A DNA stretch of 64,000 nucleotides from Ochotona curzoniae (lineage: Eukaryota; Chordata; Mammalia; Lagomorpha; Ochotonidae), in NCBI RefSeq assembly GCF_017591425.1, contig NW_024464918.1:13638001-13702000 (forward strand). The letters run 5' to 3'. The translations under genes were made by a program, and so were the position numbers. This document shows positions 32,381 through 45,409 of this stretch, one piece after another. How positions within the stretch are numbered: the first letter of the stretch is position 1; each line of letters starts with the position of its first letter. The notes beneath the pieces are model-generated. The model searched no databases and was not told the DNA's origin. It saw nothing but the letters and a program-made list of their open reading frames with translations.

Positions 32381-32999
32381 ATCAGCCTGTCTCCACTCAG
32401 TAGCTAAGGTTAGGCATCTGTCAAGTCAGACTGGGTGAAGAGTATTAGAAATGCCAGTTAACCCATGGGTAGACTGAGGAGGTGTGAGGCTGCCTCTTCC
32501 TTTGTCTAGCCATCCAGGATGACAAGGTTGGCGATTGCACTTAATTTTTGAGCCTGAATCACTTGTGTTCCCCTTCTCTGGTCTGTGTGTCCCTTCCTTC
32601 TCTCCTTCTTCCTCCTCCCAAAGGACAGTGGGTTGGCACCTGGTACCTGCTTATTTAAGAACTGGTGAGGAGCCAACGGGGAGCTGTCCTTTTGTAGCTC
32701 ACCAGGAGGTCACTGCAGTCATGTTTCTACCAGATTTGTAGGTGAAGTTTTTTAATCTCCTCTCTCATATCTTGCTTTGAGGATCCTAACAGATAAGTCT
32801 TAACGGGAAAATTAATTGTGCACATCACATGATAGACTTTTTTTCTGGCCATTGTGCTGCTGTATCTGAACTGATAGGACACTAAATTTTCCTTTTGATC
32901 TAGTAATTGGGAGGATATGTATTTTCAGTCCTTGGGATGATCGTCCTAAGAACATTGGAAGAACCTGAAAATGAATTGAACTGAGAGCTATCCTTGTAA
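32381..32999. other. Unassigned noncoding sequence
   Basis: C/T-rich section around 32565-32620. The 32535-32741 open frame has no recognisable domain. Confidence 0.5.
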
Positions 33000-33480
33000 C
33001 TTTCCACACCTAAATTGCCATTCACTGCCCGACCAAGATGTATACTCACTAATAAATATTTTAGCTTTCTCTGCCTCAGTGATTACATTGGCCATTCCAT
33101 ACAGATAAAAAGACAAAATGTTTCTTTAATCAGTCCTGTGATGTGAGACCGTTAAGGTAATAGCGCTTGAAACTATTAGAATCTCAAAGATATTGACTGG
33201 CTTGCTTTTGGCATGGCAATTATAATTACATTTTTAGGTTACATTTTATGGTTTATACTAGTTATTCTAACATAAAAGAAATTGCTGTCCAGAATTTTAA
33301 CACAAGGGAGAATGATCTCTGTTGAAATTCTCAGCAGTGCAGGCATCAGGGGTTGCTAATATACGATCTAATTGTGATCAATACTTTCTTTTCTAGTTTC
33401 TGTAATGACAAGGCCTTTGCAATAAAAACACTACCATCTTTTTGAAATCCACAGAATGATAAATGACCGAGGCTGACTTG
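33000..33480. promoter_or_regulatory. Candidate conserved noncoding block
   Basis: Unique, repeat-free sequence with motif-like pieces such as 'gaccgttaaggtaatagcgc', 'atctcaaagatattgact', 'caattataattaca' and 'tgatcaat'. The style resembles the other candidate blocks, but motif support is weaker. Confidence 0.25.
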
Positions 33481-36002
33481 GGGGGGAAAGTGTAGTGTAT
33501 TTTACATTCCTAGTGATTTATTATGGGTTTGCACACATAGCCAGTGTGAAATCAAGCTCAGGAAAAGGAGGAAAAGTACCCAACAAAGAAATCCATTCTG
33601 CCTAAAATGCCTAGGTTTAAAACCATTACCATTGATGTGAGCTAAGTACTCTCGTCAGGGGCTTAGGAACCCTTGCGTATTTGGATTCTCGTGGTAACAT
33701 TACAAGAGAGGAAAAGAAAACCAACACAATGAACCGCTACTTTGCTATGTATGAATGGCTAGGTTAGCCTAGCTCATGTGTTACATAAAAAGAACCAATT
33801 TGATTCCATCCTGACAGTAAATGAAAGCGTGGCTTTGAAGGTACTTTTAGCTGAATCTATTTGCTATCAGAGACAGTCTATTGGGCAGATCCTGGGAAGC
33901 AGGTTATTTCAGGTATAAGAAAGAAAATCTGCTCGGTTCATTAACTGTTAGGGACTTAACTTTCTTTGGTGTAAAGCTGGTCTGATCATCACAGACTTGA
34001 TTGTGCTGGTACAGAAGTGCCTTCTGTGCTAATCAAACCCAGCTGGTCACTTAGGTGCGACCGATAAAGTTCTTGAGGAAGCCCAGTAGAGACCTGTGAA
34101 TTCTGTAGTATAAAATGTGAAAAAAAAATGTGTTCCCTTGGGCCTTCTTTCAGCTTCTACCTCAGTTGTTTAGATTCAGCCTGGATTTTTCATGTGGCCA
34201 TGGACATTTCTTAATGTACAATATTAAAGAGACTGAAATCTTTTAGTCGTTTTTTTCCCCTAATATCTTCCATCCTTCCATCTTCCTTTTCTTCTATCAC
34301 TTCTACTTTCTCTTTTTCTCCTTTTTTCTTTCTGTGTTTTGTTTTATCACTGAATCTTTTTTTTGTCCTTAAACTTTGTTAAGAGTTGAGAAAAATAATG
34401 GAGGCTGTCTACAGCATTCATAACCTTAGGACTGTGGCTACAAAACTTTCTGCCATTCACCAGACCTGGGTTTTGTTGTTATTCTTGATGATCAGAAACA
34501 CCCCATTTTCTTGCCTTAGTAAGCACAGCATATAGTAAATATTAAGTTTTAGGACTCATGTGGTCAGGACTATGAAAGCAGACATGAGAGGCGCAGAAAC
34601 TAGGTTTTTGTCCAAGATCATTGATCATTGCTTTTCTCTCGAATCATGCTTGGTACAAAAAGGATAAAGAGTGTTTTCCTCTCAAATATACAATTCATCC
34701 TATCAGATTTCCCACAGTGACTTTCTCAACCAAGGTCTTAATGCACTACTCTTAGACTGCCTCATCAGTGACCAGAGCTGATGGGGTCTTTGAACATTAG
34801 AAGGTACCCATTAGTCAAGGTCCCTGGGCTAGCATCTCTAGATGGCATTTTCTTCTAAGTGTGCCATTAGTTAGTATAATGGACTGGTGTCTGTCAGCCT
34901 TTGGGGCAGGACAGGGAGGTGCATCCAAGATCCTTTGTTAGAAGATGGGCTGTATTTTTACTTCAACCTGGAAACATGTTCCAGCAACATTTTTAGCTCT
35001 TGAGGGACAATAAATGTTAATGGCTTCAGTGAAGTCTTTATGATCTCCCAGGTCAGAAATCTTTTTTTTTTTCCCTTTAAAGTCTCAAACATGGATGTAC
35101 AAAATACTCTTCAGAACTATTATAGTCTTTTGGGTAAATAGTTTTCATTTTAAAACACTTTTATAATACACACATTTTAAAAAGTGTTCTAAATATGTAT
35201 TTTTACGATTGATCATGACAGCTCCTTAAAGAGCCATTATTACCTATCAGGGAGATAATGTGTGTGTATATTCAAGAAATTGCCTACAAAAAAACCCATC
35301 TCAAAGCTGTATATATTTCCAATGAGGATTTTTTCTCACCAATAAACTTGAAAAATTATGCAAAACAATTGAAATGTAGGCAGATCATCAAACTGAGGCA
35401 ATTCAGAGTTGAAGATTTTTTGTAATAGTTCTCCAGTGGCAAGTGAAACACTCCACGATGAGAAAGATCAGAAATGCCTGGCTATGCTTATTCATGGCTG
35501 TAAACACAGATTACTGAAGGTTTATGCGTCTTCTAGACTTTCTCCCTCAAGCTTGCATCTCACAGAAGATCAGACTTTGATTTTATTAGGCTATCTGACT
35601 GTGGGTTCATCCAGCTGCAGAGGGTTAGAAATCAGTGAGAATGGGACAATGACTTGTTGGTTTTCCCAGATTTATTGAATGGATCACTGTGCTATGAATT
35701 AGAAAGAATAAGCTGCATTTATGCCCTTGGGGAGCATGCAGACCTACAAAACGTATTTACATCGGTAAATTCTACAATGAGGCATGAATGGATGGGAACA
35801 GCAGTGAATGATGTTAGGAATAAGAATGAAAGTATTCTTTCTAAGGTCCAAGTGTCTGCAGGTTTCTTCAGGGTTTGAGGGGTGGCAAAAAGTTGAGGGT
35901 GCTGAATCAAGTGGGAAAAGATGGTGAGAATCAAACAATGACATCATGGTTGATGGCAAGATTGATAGGAATTAGGAAAGCTTGTATGTGATACTTGGTT
36001 AT
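33481..36002. other. Unassigned noncoding sequence
   Basis: A possible MIR fragment in sense at about 33640-33720 ('gctaagtactctcgtcaggg') and an L2/MIR-like end near 34520-34545 are too diverged to call. C/T-rich tract at 34255-34375. Open frames at 35409-35678, 35654-35878 and 35719-35959 overlap on both strands and show no domain. Confidence 0.45.
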
Positions 36003-36296
36003 ATTTTATTTATTTATTTTTCTTGGAAAGATTTTTCGAAGAGGAGAGGCAGAGAGAAAGATCTTCCATTCATTGGTTCACTCTCCAAAGGGCCATGCGT
36101 AGCTGGAGCTGAGCCAATCTGAAGCCAGAAGCCATTCAGCTACAGGGTCCCAAGGCTTTGGGCCAGCCTCTACTGCTTCCCCATGCCATAATCAGGGAGG
36201 TGGATGGGAAGGGGAGCGCCCAGGACATGAACTGGCACCGCTGTGGGATGCTGGCACTTGCAAGTTAAGCCAGTCGAGCCATTACACCAGTCCCTG
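36003..36296 (-). mobile_element. CSINE copy, antisense
   Basis: Antisense tail 'tttatttatttatttttctt', purine-rich block, 'gatcttccattcattggttc', 'actctccaaagggcc', core 'cccaaggctttgggccagcc', 'ggaggtggatgggaagg', head 'catgaactggcaccgctgtg' and end 'agccattacaccagtccctg'. Complete layout, moderate divergence. Confidence 0.9.
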
Positions 36297-36774
36297 GTGA
36301 ATAAATTTCTAGTTCAAAGAATATTATATGCTTTCCTTTGCTAACAACTTGGGGTATCATGGTAATAAGATTCTATTCTTGTGGAATTCATAGGTGGTGG
36401 ATGGAAGGGGGTCATAGAACATGAACACTAAATTAAATGAAAAAATCTTACTCAAATGTGTACAGTCTCTAATTGATTATTTTGTAAATTAGAGAATTGC
36501 AAACTGTTTGACTGATTGTGGATCCCTGTAATTGAGGCTAGGTAGTTTGACCTGATCAAGAGGTCAGAGAAATCCCTGAGAAAGTGATTAAGGGAAGAAT
36601 TGGAATTTATCAGGCAAGGGGAGTGGATATGATGTGGAAGGGTAGAGAAGAATATTCTGGAGAGGAAAATAGATGAGAGAAAAAAGAATGGAAGGATGAG
36701 AAATAAAATGCGTCAGCAAGAGAGTATAGAGCTATGTCGCACCTTCCATTCATCCCCTGGCCCCCGTTCTTGTA
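36297..36774. other. Unassigned noncoding sequence
   Basis: No assignable feature. Confidence 0.5.
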
Positions 36775-37165
36775 ACAAATATTTATTGAGTGTGTCCCAA
36801 GATGCAACACTAATCTAAACGCAGTGGGATTCTGTGTGAGTAAAGCAGTCAAAAATGCCTACCTTCTAGTCAGGGGAGGCAGATGATAAACTAGCAAAGT
36901 ATATAGTGTATCAAATGGTGATGAATTATGCAGAGGGAAATAGTGCAGAACAGGGTAAGAGGGACTGTGTGGGATAGGGTGGGGTTGTTACTTCACATAC
37001 AGTAGTCAGAAAGATGTTGGTAACTGAGGTAGTAGCAGAAGGAGTGAATCCTGCAGGCAAAGTGGAAGATGAACCCAGGAAGACCAAGCAGTGTGTGGCA
37101 GGGCCTTAAAGGGGAATTCACCTTACAGGCTTGAAGATGAGGTTAGAGGGCACTGAGCTGCAGCA
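36775..37165 (-). mobile_element. L2 3'-end, antisense
   Basis: Opens with 'aacaaatatttattgagtgt', the antisense L2 terminus, followed by 'tgcctaccttctagtcaggg', 'agatgataaactagcaaagt', 'gtgatgaattatgcagagg', 'gcaggcaaagtggaag' and 'tgtggcagggccttaaag'. A long collinear copy. Confidence 0.82.
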
Positions 37166-39139
37166 GAGTGCTGTGGACAAGCTGTGGCCTGCATGTTGTG
37201 GGACTGTCTGTTGGGCTTTGTTAATCGTAGGATACTCTTGGACTCTTCTCTTGGAGTGAAAATCTCCCATGAGGACAGACATGATAAACAGGTTTCCAGC
37301 AGTGGATTAGTCTTAAACCAAAGGGAAACTTTGCAATGGTCACTGGATATCTCAGGATTCCTGACCTTTCTGGTGAAACCCAAAACTGACAACTCTGGAG
37401 TCAGTTTTTTCCCTTTTTCCCTCCCTCTCCTCTCCCTGCCTGCCTGCCTCCTTTTCTTGTTTTCTCTTTTCTGTCATGCTCTCTCCTTTTCTCTCTTTTT
37501 TTCCTTCTCTCCTTTCCTTTCTTTCTTAGGATGGCTTCAGTGTCAAGTCCACAGTCATAGGATTTTTAGGTTGGCTTTGATGCATCAGGAAGTGTTTTGG
37601 AATAGCTCCACTTTACTACTTAAAGATCTGCTTTGATAACCCCCTGATGAAATTCTTCTGTCACTAAGCTGTCGTTCTAGTTCTATGATGACTGTGTACC
37701 CAAATATGCAAGGCATATGGGCAGGGTAAATGAAATAGAGACAGCTGGGGCTTGAGTGAAAGATAGGGGAGGGACGTAGAGCATCTGTGAATGCAGATAG
37801 ATGTGGGCAGGCAAGACAATGGCCTGTCATGATAAGCACCTTTTCTCAAAGGTCATCAGCTCATCAGGGAGAATCCTCACAGACACCTTGGCTTCTGTGG
37901 AAGCTGAAGTTCCATCCTGTCACGAAACCAGCCTGAATGATTTCACTGTAGAGAGATCAGCAGGATGATCAAGGGAAAAAAATGGTTTGTGATCCTCATC
38001 CAAATAATTTGCTACCTATACATAAACACCTTTATTCTGTTTCTGTTTCTAGTATTGTGGTTATGTTCTTCGACATTAATTTTACATCATTAGGAAGCAG
38101 TTTTAAAGTTAGGCATTTCAGATTTTTGGCCCTTTTCTAAGATGTAGGTGAGAGAGCACCTTCAGAATCTTAGCTCTTTAATAAGTAGGCATTACTTTGT
38201 TGGGCTCTTTTGAGGCCACAACAGATCAACCTTGGCCAGAGGCTGGGCTTGACTCAGGCAAAGCAAAGAAGGCTCTAGGAAGAGAACCACTGGAAGCTAG
38301 TATTATTGGTTCCCAAGCTTGATGCTGAAAAGTGGTTTTATTTACTGGTTGCTTGCTAAAATCCATGTTTGCTGCTGTTGCTGCTGCTTCAGGAGGCCCA
38401 GCTCCCAAATCTGGTTGACTTTTTGTAATCACTCTTTAAGGTGGCCACCCATCCAGCATCTAGAGGTACCCTGAATAGGCTATTTCCCAAGACCAGTGGG
38501 AGTAAGAATACTGATCACTTACTTGGTGACTTTCAACATCAAAGTAATTTCTAAATATGAAGTCATTCTTGTAAGATTCAGCTGATGCATTGTTATGCCC
38601 ACTTTTACAGTTGGGTGTGCCCAGATTTCATTTTTCCAAAGATAAATGTTGAGTTTGCGATAAGTATGCTTGACATTATAGTAAATTGAAGATGAAAAGA
38701 CCTATCTGGGTCACCTGGCATAGCTTCTTTCTCCATCTCCGTATTGTCCAAAACAGGAAGCTCCTGTAAACTACTTTCTACTGCTTTGACCAGTCTTGAT
38801 TCAAAAGTCCCAGGGGATAACCTTGGAGGAAGAATCTTCTGAAAGAAGCTTCTACGATCTCAGTGCTGTGACCACCCAGCTCCCCAGCTGAAAGGCTCTT
38901 GAAAGTGAGAGGACTTTGGTTAGAAGCCTTTTCTTCCTTTCTGTTTGAGAACAACTGCAACTTCCAAGAGTCAAATGTGTATCTTTTCCTTTCATAGTTG
39001 ATTTTTATATGCCTTTCCAGGTTTAATAACAGACATACGTGTAGGATTTTGAGTTACAGTTGGGACATGAGCTCATGAAATTAGTTTTAACTGCTTTAAC
39101 CCGTAGGTGCTTGTGTTTATGGAATAAGCAAGTCATAAT
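37166..39139. other. Noncoding sequence with a long pyrimidine tract
   Basis: A C/T-rich stretch runs from about 37402 to 37530 and accounts for the Leu/Phe/Ser-rich end of the 150-codon open frame 37184-37636. A possible, very diverged MIR in sense lies at 38510-38640. 'gctgctgttgctgctgctt' at about 38373 is a short CTG-like run. No exon is supported. Confidence 0.5.
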
Positions 39140-39740
39140 CGCTGACCACAGCCATTAAAATCTGATGTGAGTCAACTTCCAGTACAAAGGCTTTCTATAA
39201 GCCAACCCCCTTGAAGCAGAAATGATCACAATTTAATATAATGAGAATAATTAATAAGGAATGTGCCAGTGACCTTGAATATTAATATTGTTTCCTTTTC
39301 CTGTAAACAAACCAGGCTATTTTATTATTATTTTAGTGTGTAATTTGGCATAAACACTCCTTTTCACATAATTTCCCCAGGTGACTTTTGTCTTCTTGGC
39401 AATTTCCGGCTTTAATAAAGAAAACCTAATTAAGAAGGAGCTGTTGATTGGTTTGCTAGTGTAATTAACACAGGTGATGCTAATGAGTTTCTATGAAACC
39501 AGTGGTTTATGGGAAAAATAAACAGACCGTTGTTGCATATGGCCCAACTGATATCTGCACTCTGGAAGAAATGATGATTTCCAAGTCTCCTGTGAGTGGT
39601 TTGTGGGCATGGAATAGACAGATAAAATGTTTTATAAGATTCATTAGTGGAACCAGACCAAATTGGGAGCAAAATTCTCCATACCAGAGATATTTAAAAA
39701 AAAATCTGATCTCTGGCTGGCTGTAGTTCTCGTTAACTTT
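39140..39740. promoter_or_regulatory. Candidate conserved noncoding block
   Basis: Repeat-free, with AT-rich homeodomain-like words ('gaataattaataagg', 'aacctaattaagaagg', 'gtgtaattaacacagg') and a 13 bp symmetric AAACCA-G-TGGTTT (39496-39508), whose halves resemble RUNX sites; a second 'gtggtttgtggg' lies at 39596-39607. Open frames on both strands (39430-39726) probably reflect low stop density. Regulatory role inferred. Confidence 0.38.
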
Positions 39741-42569
39741 GCTTTTTTTTATGTGCCTAGAAACGGGGAAGATTTCTTTAGTTTGGGACATGTTTTTGAT
39801 TTTCATTATAGGCTTTGTAGGTTTGCGTAACTGCCAGCTGACTTTCTAGACATTTCAATTTTCATTCTCCTCTCATGGACTCTGCCCATTAACCCTTGAG
39901 GATATTCTGGTCAGGAATTACTGTGGAGAGGGAGGCTCCTGAGTACCCTTTTTTGGCCTGTAACTGCTTCCAGAGGAATTCTGAATATTGGTCACTCTAG
40001 TGGCATCTATGTCGTCTGGCACAGCTGAAGGATAATGTCTTCTCTTTTTATCTTTCTTGGGTTGGGACGGGCCATAGGGACAGAGGTTCAGATCTAATTT
40101 AACAACGCTGCACCGTGAGCAAGATTTCCATGGCATGCACACAGATTCTGTCAGTGTGAATTTTACTAGGAATTCCTTATAATATATATATTTGAAAGTC
40201 TTTGCATAAATGACCTAAGACCTTTGATATTTTGCATAGTTTTACAAGGACTTTTCCCATTTTCCTTGGAGTGCTCTTCTTCAAATCAGTTTTTAAAATG
40301 TTTTTTCTTCATTTTCATCTCATTTTTCCTTACCAGCTGTTTCCTTTCCTTAATGCTGTTCTTTCTCTTTTTCTTGCTTCCAAAACTGCCTGCTCTACTT
40401 TGTCTCTCTATTGCTACGTGACAGAAAAAGCAGAGACATCCTGTGTCTCGCAGTGTACCTCCAGGGACATCTTTTGAACTCTCATAATTTGTATTTATTG
40501 CCACCCACTTTGTAAGTTCACAGTTTAATTTGCCAGCAGTGGCAGTGTTAGGCCGACACAGTAAAACAAGATAACGTTAAAATGTCAGAATGAGAGGGGG
40601 CATGAATGATGCATTACCCCTACTAGGACTTGCACTTGTCATTCCTTTCCACCAAAGTGATGTTAACTACCTTTTGAGAGCTTTATCTGACTGGTATTAC
40701 TCAGAAATAGGATCATTAGTTCACTGTTCTGATTAGGAAGCTGCTATGCTTGATTAACTCTTCTTGGACTGGGACCTCAGTGAAGGCATTAAATGAATCA
40801 CACTGACTTAGACGTCTAGAACTAATTTATAATTATTTTTTTGCAATTATTTGTAGTTGTTGACATGTGTTTTTCTATGATATGGTGCTTAGTGAGGATG
40901 CATTAAATGTGCTGCTGAAAGACAAGTGTGTTCAAGCTGCATGTTTAACTACATTTCAGCAAAGGTTATCTGGGTTTTTAGGATGTTTTTCTGTGGTCAG
41001 ATCCTAAGCCATCATTCTTAGTAGTAACTATATATAACTTGTTCATGAACCTTGTGAAATCCCTGGGTTTTGGTAATTGACCCTTTTGTAGATTTTGCTG
41101 AATTGCATCCCTGGGAGGTAACTGGCTGAATTCATGTTTATTCAGAAGGGTGACTTCATGAACAATCAGGGTTAGCGTGTGTTTAGAGGACACTTCCAAT
41201 GTGGTAAATCTAAAATACCAGGATAGGAGAACCCTTCTGGTTGCTTCATTCCTCAACACTAGTTCATATCATTCTTTGCCTATCTGTGATTTCCTTCAAA
41301 TCTTGCTGAAATACTTATATATTTATTCTTTGGATTTTGACCCAGTAACCAGCCTCCTATCCTCTCATACTTCAGTGCCACTGAATATTGGAATTTCTTA
41401 CAAGCAGGTTTTGTTAGGACAAGTGTTGAAAGGCTGGGGAGTAGATGTGGGAGTAGTGTGATGGAGAAAATTGGTCCTGCAGCAGGGAGCTTGGTGATAA
41501 TGAAGACTTAATTTCTTTCCGTAGACAAGGACTCTGTATATCAATTGTGGCCCATAAAAAAAAAAGGGCTTATATTTTAGTTTAGTCTTTTGAAAATAAT
41601 AACGTTAATTATTCTTAGACTTCCGAACAGTCCTCCTGTCCTGCTTTGTGTAGAGTGCCTAGCTCAACAAGGTGTGCATTGTGTATCTGTTAAATTGAAT
41701 GGAATCAAGTGGTGCCTAAGAAGCAATCCCCCCCTCCCCCCGCCCCAGGTACTTCCCCTCCAATGTCTTATTTCCTGAAAGAGCTTCTTATCTGTGTGAA
41801 TCCAGAGACTTGGGTTGCTATTATAGATGCTTCTGATGAACCTGGGGTTACTCTGAGCATATTAACAGCACCATCCCATTATGCTGCTTTATCATAGGTT
41901 TGACATCTGCCCCATGTTACTATCCCTCACTATCTTCTCAAGCTTGGCTGTGTTCTTTTTGGAGACGTCTTGGCAGCGAAGCTTTGACTGTAGATACAGG
42001 TGCATTGACCTTCAGCTATTTGTATTAAAAATGTAACCATGACTCACTTATCAAAGAAATGATTTGGACTCGGTTACCAAGACTGCCTCAAGAGCCCCTA
42101 TTTGAGAGATTGGATTTAACTAAGAAGGGGATGTTTATGTCACCGTAAGACCTGCTTTCTAAGCATATGCTTTTCTTCAGAGTGAATCATTTACAGTAAA
42201 TTTCAACTTATTGATGTTTTACTCTGTGAGGTTTCCCAATGGTTTCACCTTGAGTTGCTCAGGGCACTGATGGCCCTTGAGATTTGGCTGTAATTCTACT
42301 TTTGTAGAGAGGGGAAGTGGAGTTATGAAAAAACAAACAGCTTTCTGTAATTCTGTGTGGAAGGGTAGTCCCCAAGTTGGAAAGACTTTTTTCCTCCTCT
42401 CTGACCTCTGTCAGATAATTTTTAAATCAATACAGGTCAGACTTAGCCCAAATCACAGTTATTTTGAAGCTGAGGTCCATTTGAAGTTCCCTTTCTTTGC
42501 TTTTTCTTGGAAGAGAAGGTTGGAGACAAAGTTTTTCAAGAAAAGTTGTTTAGCCAAGAAAATATGAAA
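39741..42569. other. Unassigned noncoding sequence
   Basis: No exon is recognised despite several short open frames (for example 40224-40477 in a T-rich section and 41177-41461). A C-rich run at 41728-41746 is annotated separately. An A10 run lies at about 41555-41566. Confidence 0.5.
41728..41746 (-). other. Potential G-quadruplex / i-motif run
   Basis: The + strand reads C7-T-C6-G-C4, so the minus strand has four or more G≥3 tracts with single-base loops, followed by a further C4 at 41755-41758. This is a compact quadruplex pattern on the minus strand with no promoter context visible. Confidence 0.6.
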
Positions 42570-42900
42570 AAAATAATTCCTCACATCGAAGTTGCACACA
42601 TCCACATGTGGTTCAAGGAGCCAACAATGTGACTTCTTCCAGAAATAATTGTTGTAACTGAATTATGATTACTTTCCTAAATCTGCCCATCTGCATTACT
42701 CAAGTTTCCTGTGCCCTGCATTGTTCCAGTTAGAGAACAAAATGTAACTCTTACCGATTTTGTCTACCTTTTTTGCTTTAAGCCAAGGCTTTGCAGCACC
42801 GTTAGGATGTAGATTATCATATTTAAAACCTGTGATGACACCGTTGTACCCATCTGAATGATTAATCTGCTCATTAAAAGAGTGCCGATGGGCTAGTCTA
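42570..42900. promoter_or_regulatory. Candidate conserved noncoding block
   Basis: Repeat-free, with the palindrome 'ccacatgtgg' (E-box CACATGTG type) near 42603-42612, 'aaataattgttg', 'gattatcatatt', 'gaatgattaatctgctcat' and retained CpGs (atcgaag, caccgtt, gtgccgat). Candidate enhancer by texture only. Confidence 0.3.
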
Positions 42901-44214
42901 ATTGGAACATGGATCTTCTTAAAGGACGTTACAGGGTCGGGAATAGGAAATATTACTCATAACATAAAGTAGGGATTAATTATGCTACTAAATACTACTG
43001 TGTGAAATATACATATGGGTCTGGTTAGGGACAAGGATTAGAAAAAGTGTAGCATCCCATTTTATAACATTTATGTCAACGATAAGACAGGTGGTTTGTT
43101 CCTACTTTAATCCCAAATCTTAAATCAACATTTACAAAGCTGTTATAACTCAAATGCCACAGAAGGCTTAGAGGTTCAGATAAACACGGAATTTGCATCA
43201 GGGAATCAGTGTGATTTAACCGTATGGATTTAGGGAAAACATAAAAACCAAAACCAAAACAAAACAAAAAATAATTGCAGAGATCTAAAGCTGCAGAAAA
43301 ATCTCTACCCTCCATTAAATCCTAAACTTTTGGACGGTATTAATCTTCCTAGAGAATGAAAGCACAATTGGGATCTTTAAGAAAATAGGCAAATTCATTG
43401 AGCCTACGTTTACAAGCCCTTTAAAAATATCCCTTATTTAAACAAACAACAGGTATTAAAGGTGCTGGGGGATTGTTGAAGTTAAATAGGGGTTGAAAAA
43501 CTTGCAATTCTACTTTGGAGATTTTCTGCCACAAAGATCCTGCAACTACACAATGAGAAAGATGCCAATAACATGGAAGTAGATCCTAGAATCTTTGTAT
43601 TGAAAAGAATCTAAAAGACCATGTGTTTTAGCTCCCTCATTTCAATGCAAGGCACCAAGTTTATACAACTACTTACAGAGCTCAGCACCATTTCTGACTC
43701 CTAGTACGGTGCTATTTTCATCCCTAGTATGGCTACCGAGTAGTTTGACACATTGGGTTGTTTGTTTGGCACGTCATGTCTTAAGATACTTCAGTTTACT
43801 GCCGTCAGATCTGTTTGACAAATATGAAATACATTCTTAGACATCTTGAGGGTTTGTTGTATTTCGACTACTTAAAAATACATATTGTTTTTTTACCTGC
43901 AGGCAGATGTTATGTCATGTGTATAGTAAAGAATGGAAAGTTGTTATTCTAGAATAAATATGTACTCTTCTGAGTTGGGGTTGCCAAAAAAAAAAAAAAA
44001 AGGAAAGAAAGAAAAAAAGAAAATTGGGGCACTTGCTTGTTAGTCGCTTTCTACCTGTTTGAAGAAATAAAAGGATAACATATATTTTTTTAAAATTCTG
44101 CTAAACTTAGATATTTTGTTGGAATTTGGTGACCCTGGGATCAGGGAAGCCTTGGCAAGGAATGCTGAATTCATGGTATTTCAACAGTTGGTCATTTTAG
44201 GCCTTCCTATACCT
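42901..44214. other. Unassigned noncoding sequence
   Basis: 'aaaaccaaaaccaaaac' repeats at 43243-43269. Near 43600-43725 a stretch ('aaaagaccatgtgttttagc … tcctagtacggtgct') resembles an old mammalian SINE of the MIR group, not confidently. A16 run at 43986-44001. Confidence 0.45.
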
Positions 44215-44905
44215 TTAGACCCTCTTAACCAGCTTTCAGGGTGTACTGTCCTCTCCATTTTATTCTTCTCTGGTTGAACTGAGTTCACCATCATTTGCCA
44301 CCCAGATTATTAGGATTAAGTTCCTAGTTATTTTATCCTGTTCAGTCTTGCTCAGACTTACTCAGGCTATCTACAAAGCAACTGGAATGATTTTTCTGAC
44401 TCTTCTGACATCATTGTCTTGCAGAAAGCTGTCACTTGGACAGCCTGACTCTGTTGTTGCGGAGATAAAAGTTCAAGCTCTTTAACCTTGTGTCTAGTAC
44501 CTACCTCTCTCAGTGCCATTTCTTGCTACTCTCTTTCTGTCCTTGGTCATCTTGCATTATGAAATCTTTGCCACGTGCTCTGAAGTTGTACCAGTTTTCC
44601 CCTTTAACGTGTATATCCGTCTGCCTTTTTCCTTGCCTGAGCTTTCTTTGAGTTGTCTCTGTGTTAGCCTCACAATTAAACTCAGTATTAGGTCCCCCAA
44701 AGCCTTTTTGGTCCCCCAAATTGGGACATAGTGTGCGGCCCACTCTGTATTATGATGCTTTTCACAGGCATACTATCAGTTTTCCAAGTGTCTTCCCCTC
44801 ACCAGTGGGATCCTTGAGGGCAGTGAGTGTATTATTGTTTTTCTGTTCCTTTTTCCAAGTACTGTGTTTGACTCAGAGGAGGAAATCAATAAATGCTGAA
44901 AGAAG
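44215..44905 (+). mobile_element. L2 3'-region, sense
   Basis: 'cctttagaccctcttaacca' through 'gccacgtgctctgaagttgt', 'ccttgcctgagctttctttg', 'ttgagggcagtgagtgtatt' and the terminus 'ggaaatcaataaatgctgaa' follow the L2 order to its 3' end. The long copy explains the overlapping open frames at 44513-45011. Confidence 0.85.
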
Positions 44906-45140
44906 GAAAGAAAGAAACTCTGACAAGAATTTACTCTCTAATGAATTCTGCAGAAGAAAATGTTCTAACATTTTTTGGGTAGATATTCTATCAGATATTG
45001 CCTTTCATTAATAGCTAGATATGTGTCCTTCAACGTCAAGCTTTAATGTCTTGCTATCAATATCTTCAGTGTATTTTTCCTACCTGGAAGTATAATAGGG
45101 ATAAGTTGACTTTTACCTTTTCTAGTAGCACCTTTAAATT

Positions 45141-45409
45141 TTGTTCATTTATTTATATGTGATGGGGAGATTGAGAGTACTCTCATCTGCTGGTTAATTT
45201 CCCAAATGCTTATAATGACTGAGGCTGGTTGTAGGCTGAAGCTGGGACTGGGAATTCAATACAGGTTTTCCATGTGGCTGCTAGAGACTCAATGACTGGA
45301 GCCAGCAGTACTGCCTCTCAGGGTCAGCATTAACAGGAATCTGGAGTAAGGAGGCTGAGTCAGGAATCAGACCTAGTTATTCTGAACTGATGGGCTGAAT
45401 GCCTGCCTC
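45141..45409 (-). mobile_element. Old CSINE copy, antisense
   Basis: Tail 'gttcatttatttatatg', 'agagtactctcatctgctgg', 'caatacaggttttccatgtg', 'ctagagactcaatgactgga', then the head 'caggaatcagacctagttat' and the end 'gctgaatgcctgcctc'. It resembles the older CSINE group; diverged. Confidence 0.65.

Noticed and set aside
37184..37636. 150-codon open frame on the plus strand
   Set aside because: Its second half is translation of a C/T-rich tract (Leu, Phe, Ser runs), which lacks stops by composition. No domain.
44513..45011. Open frames of 72-116 codons on the plus strand
   Set aside because: They lie in the L2 3' untranslated region and its C/T-rich parts.
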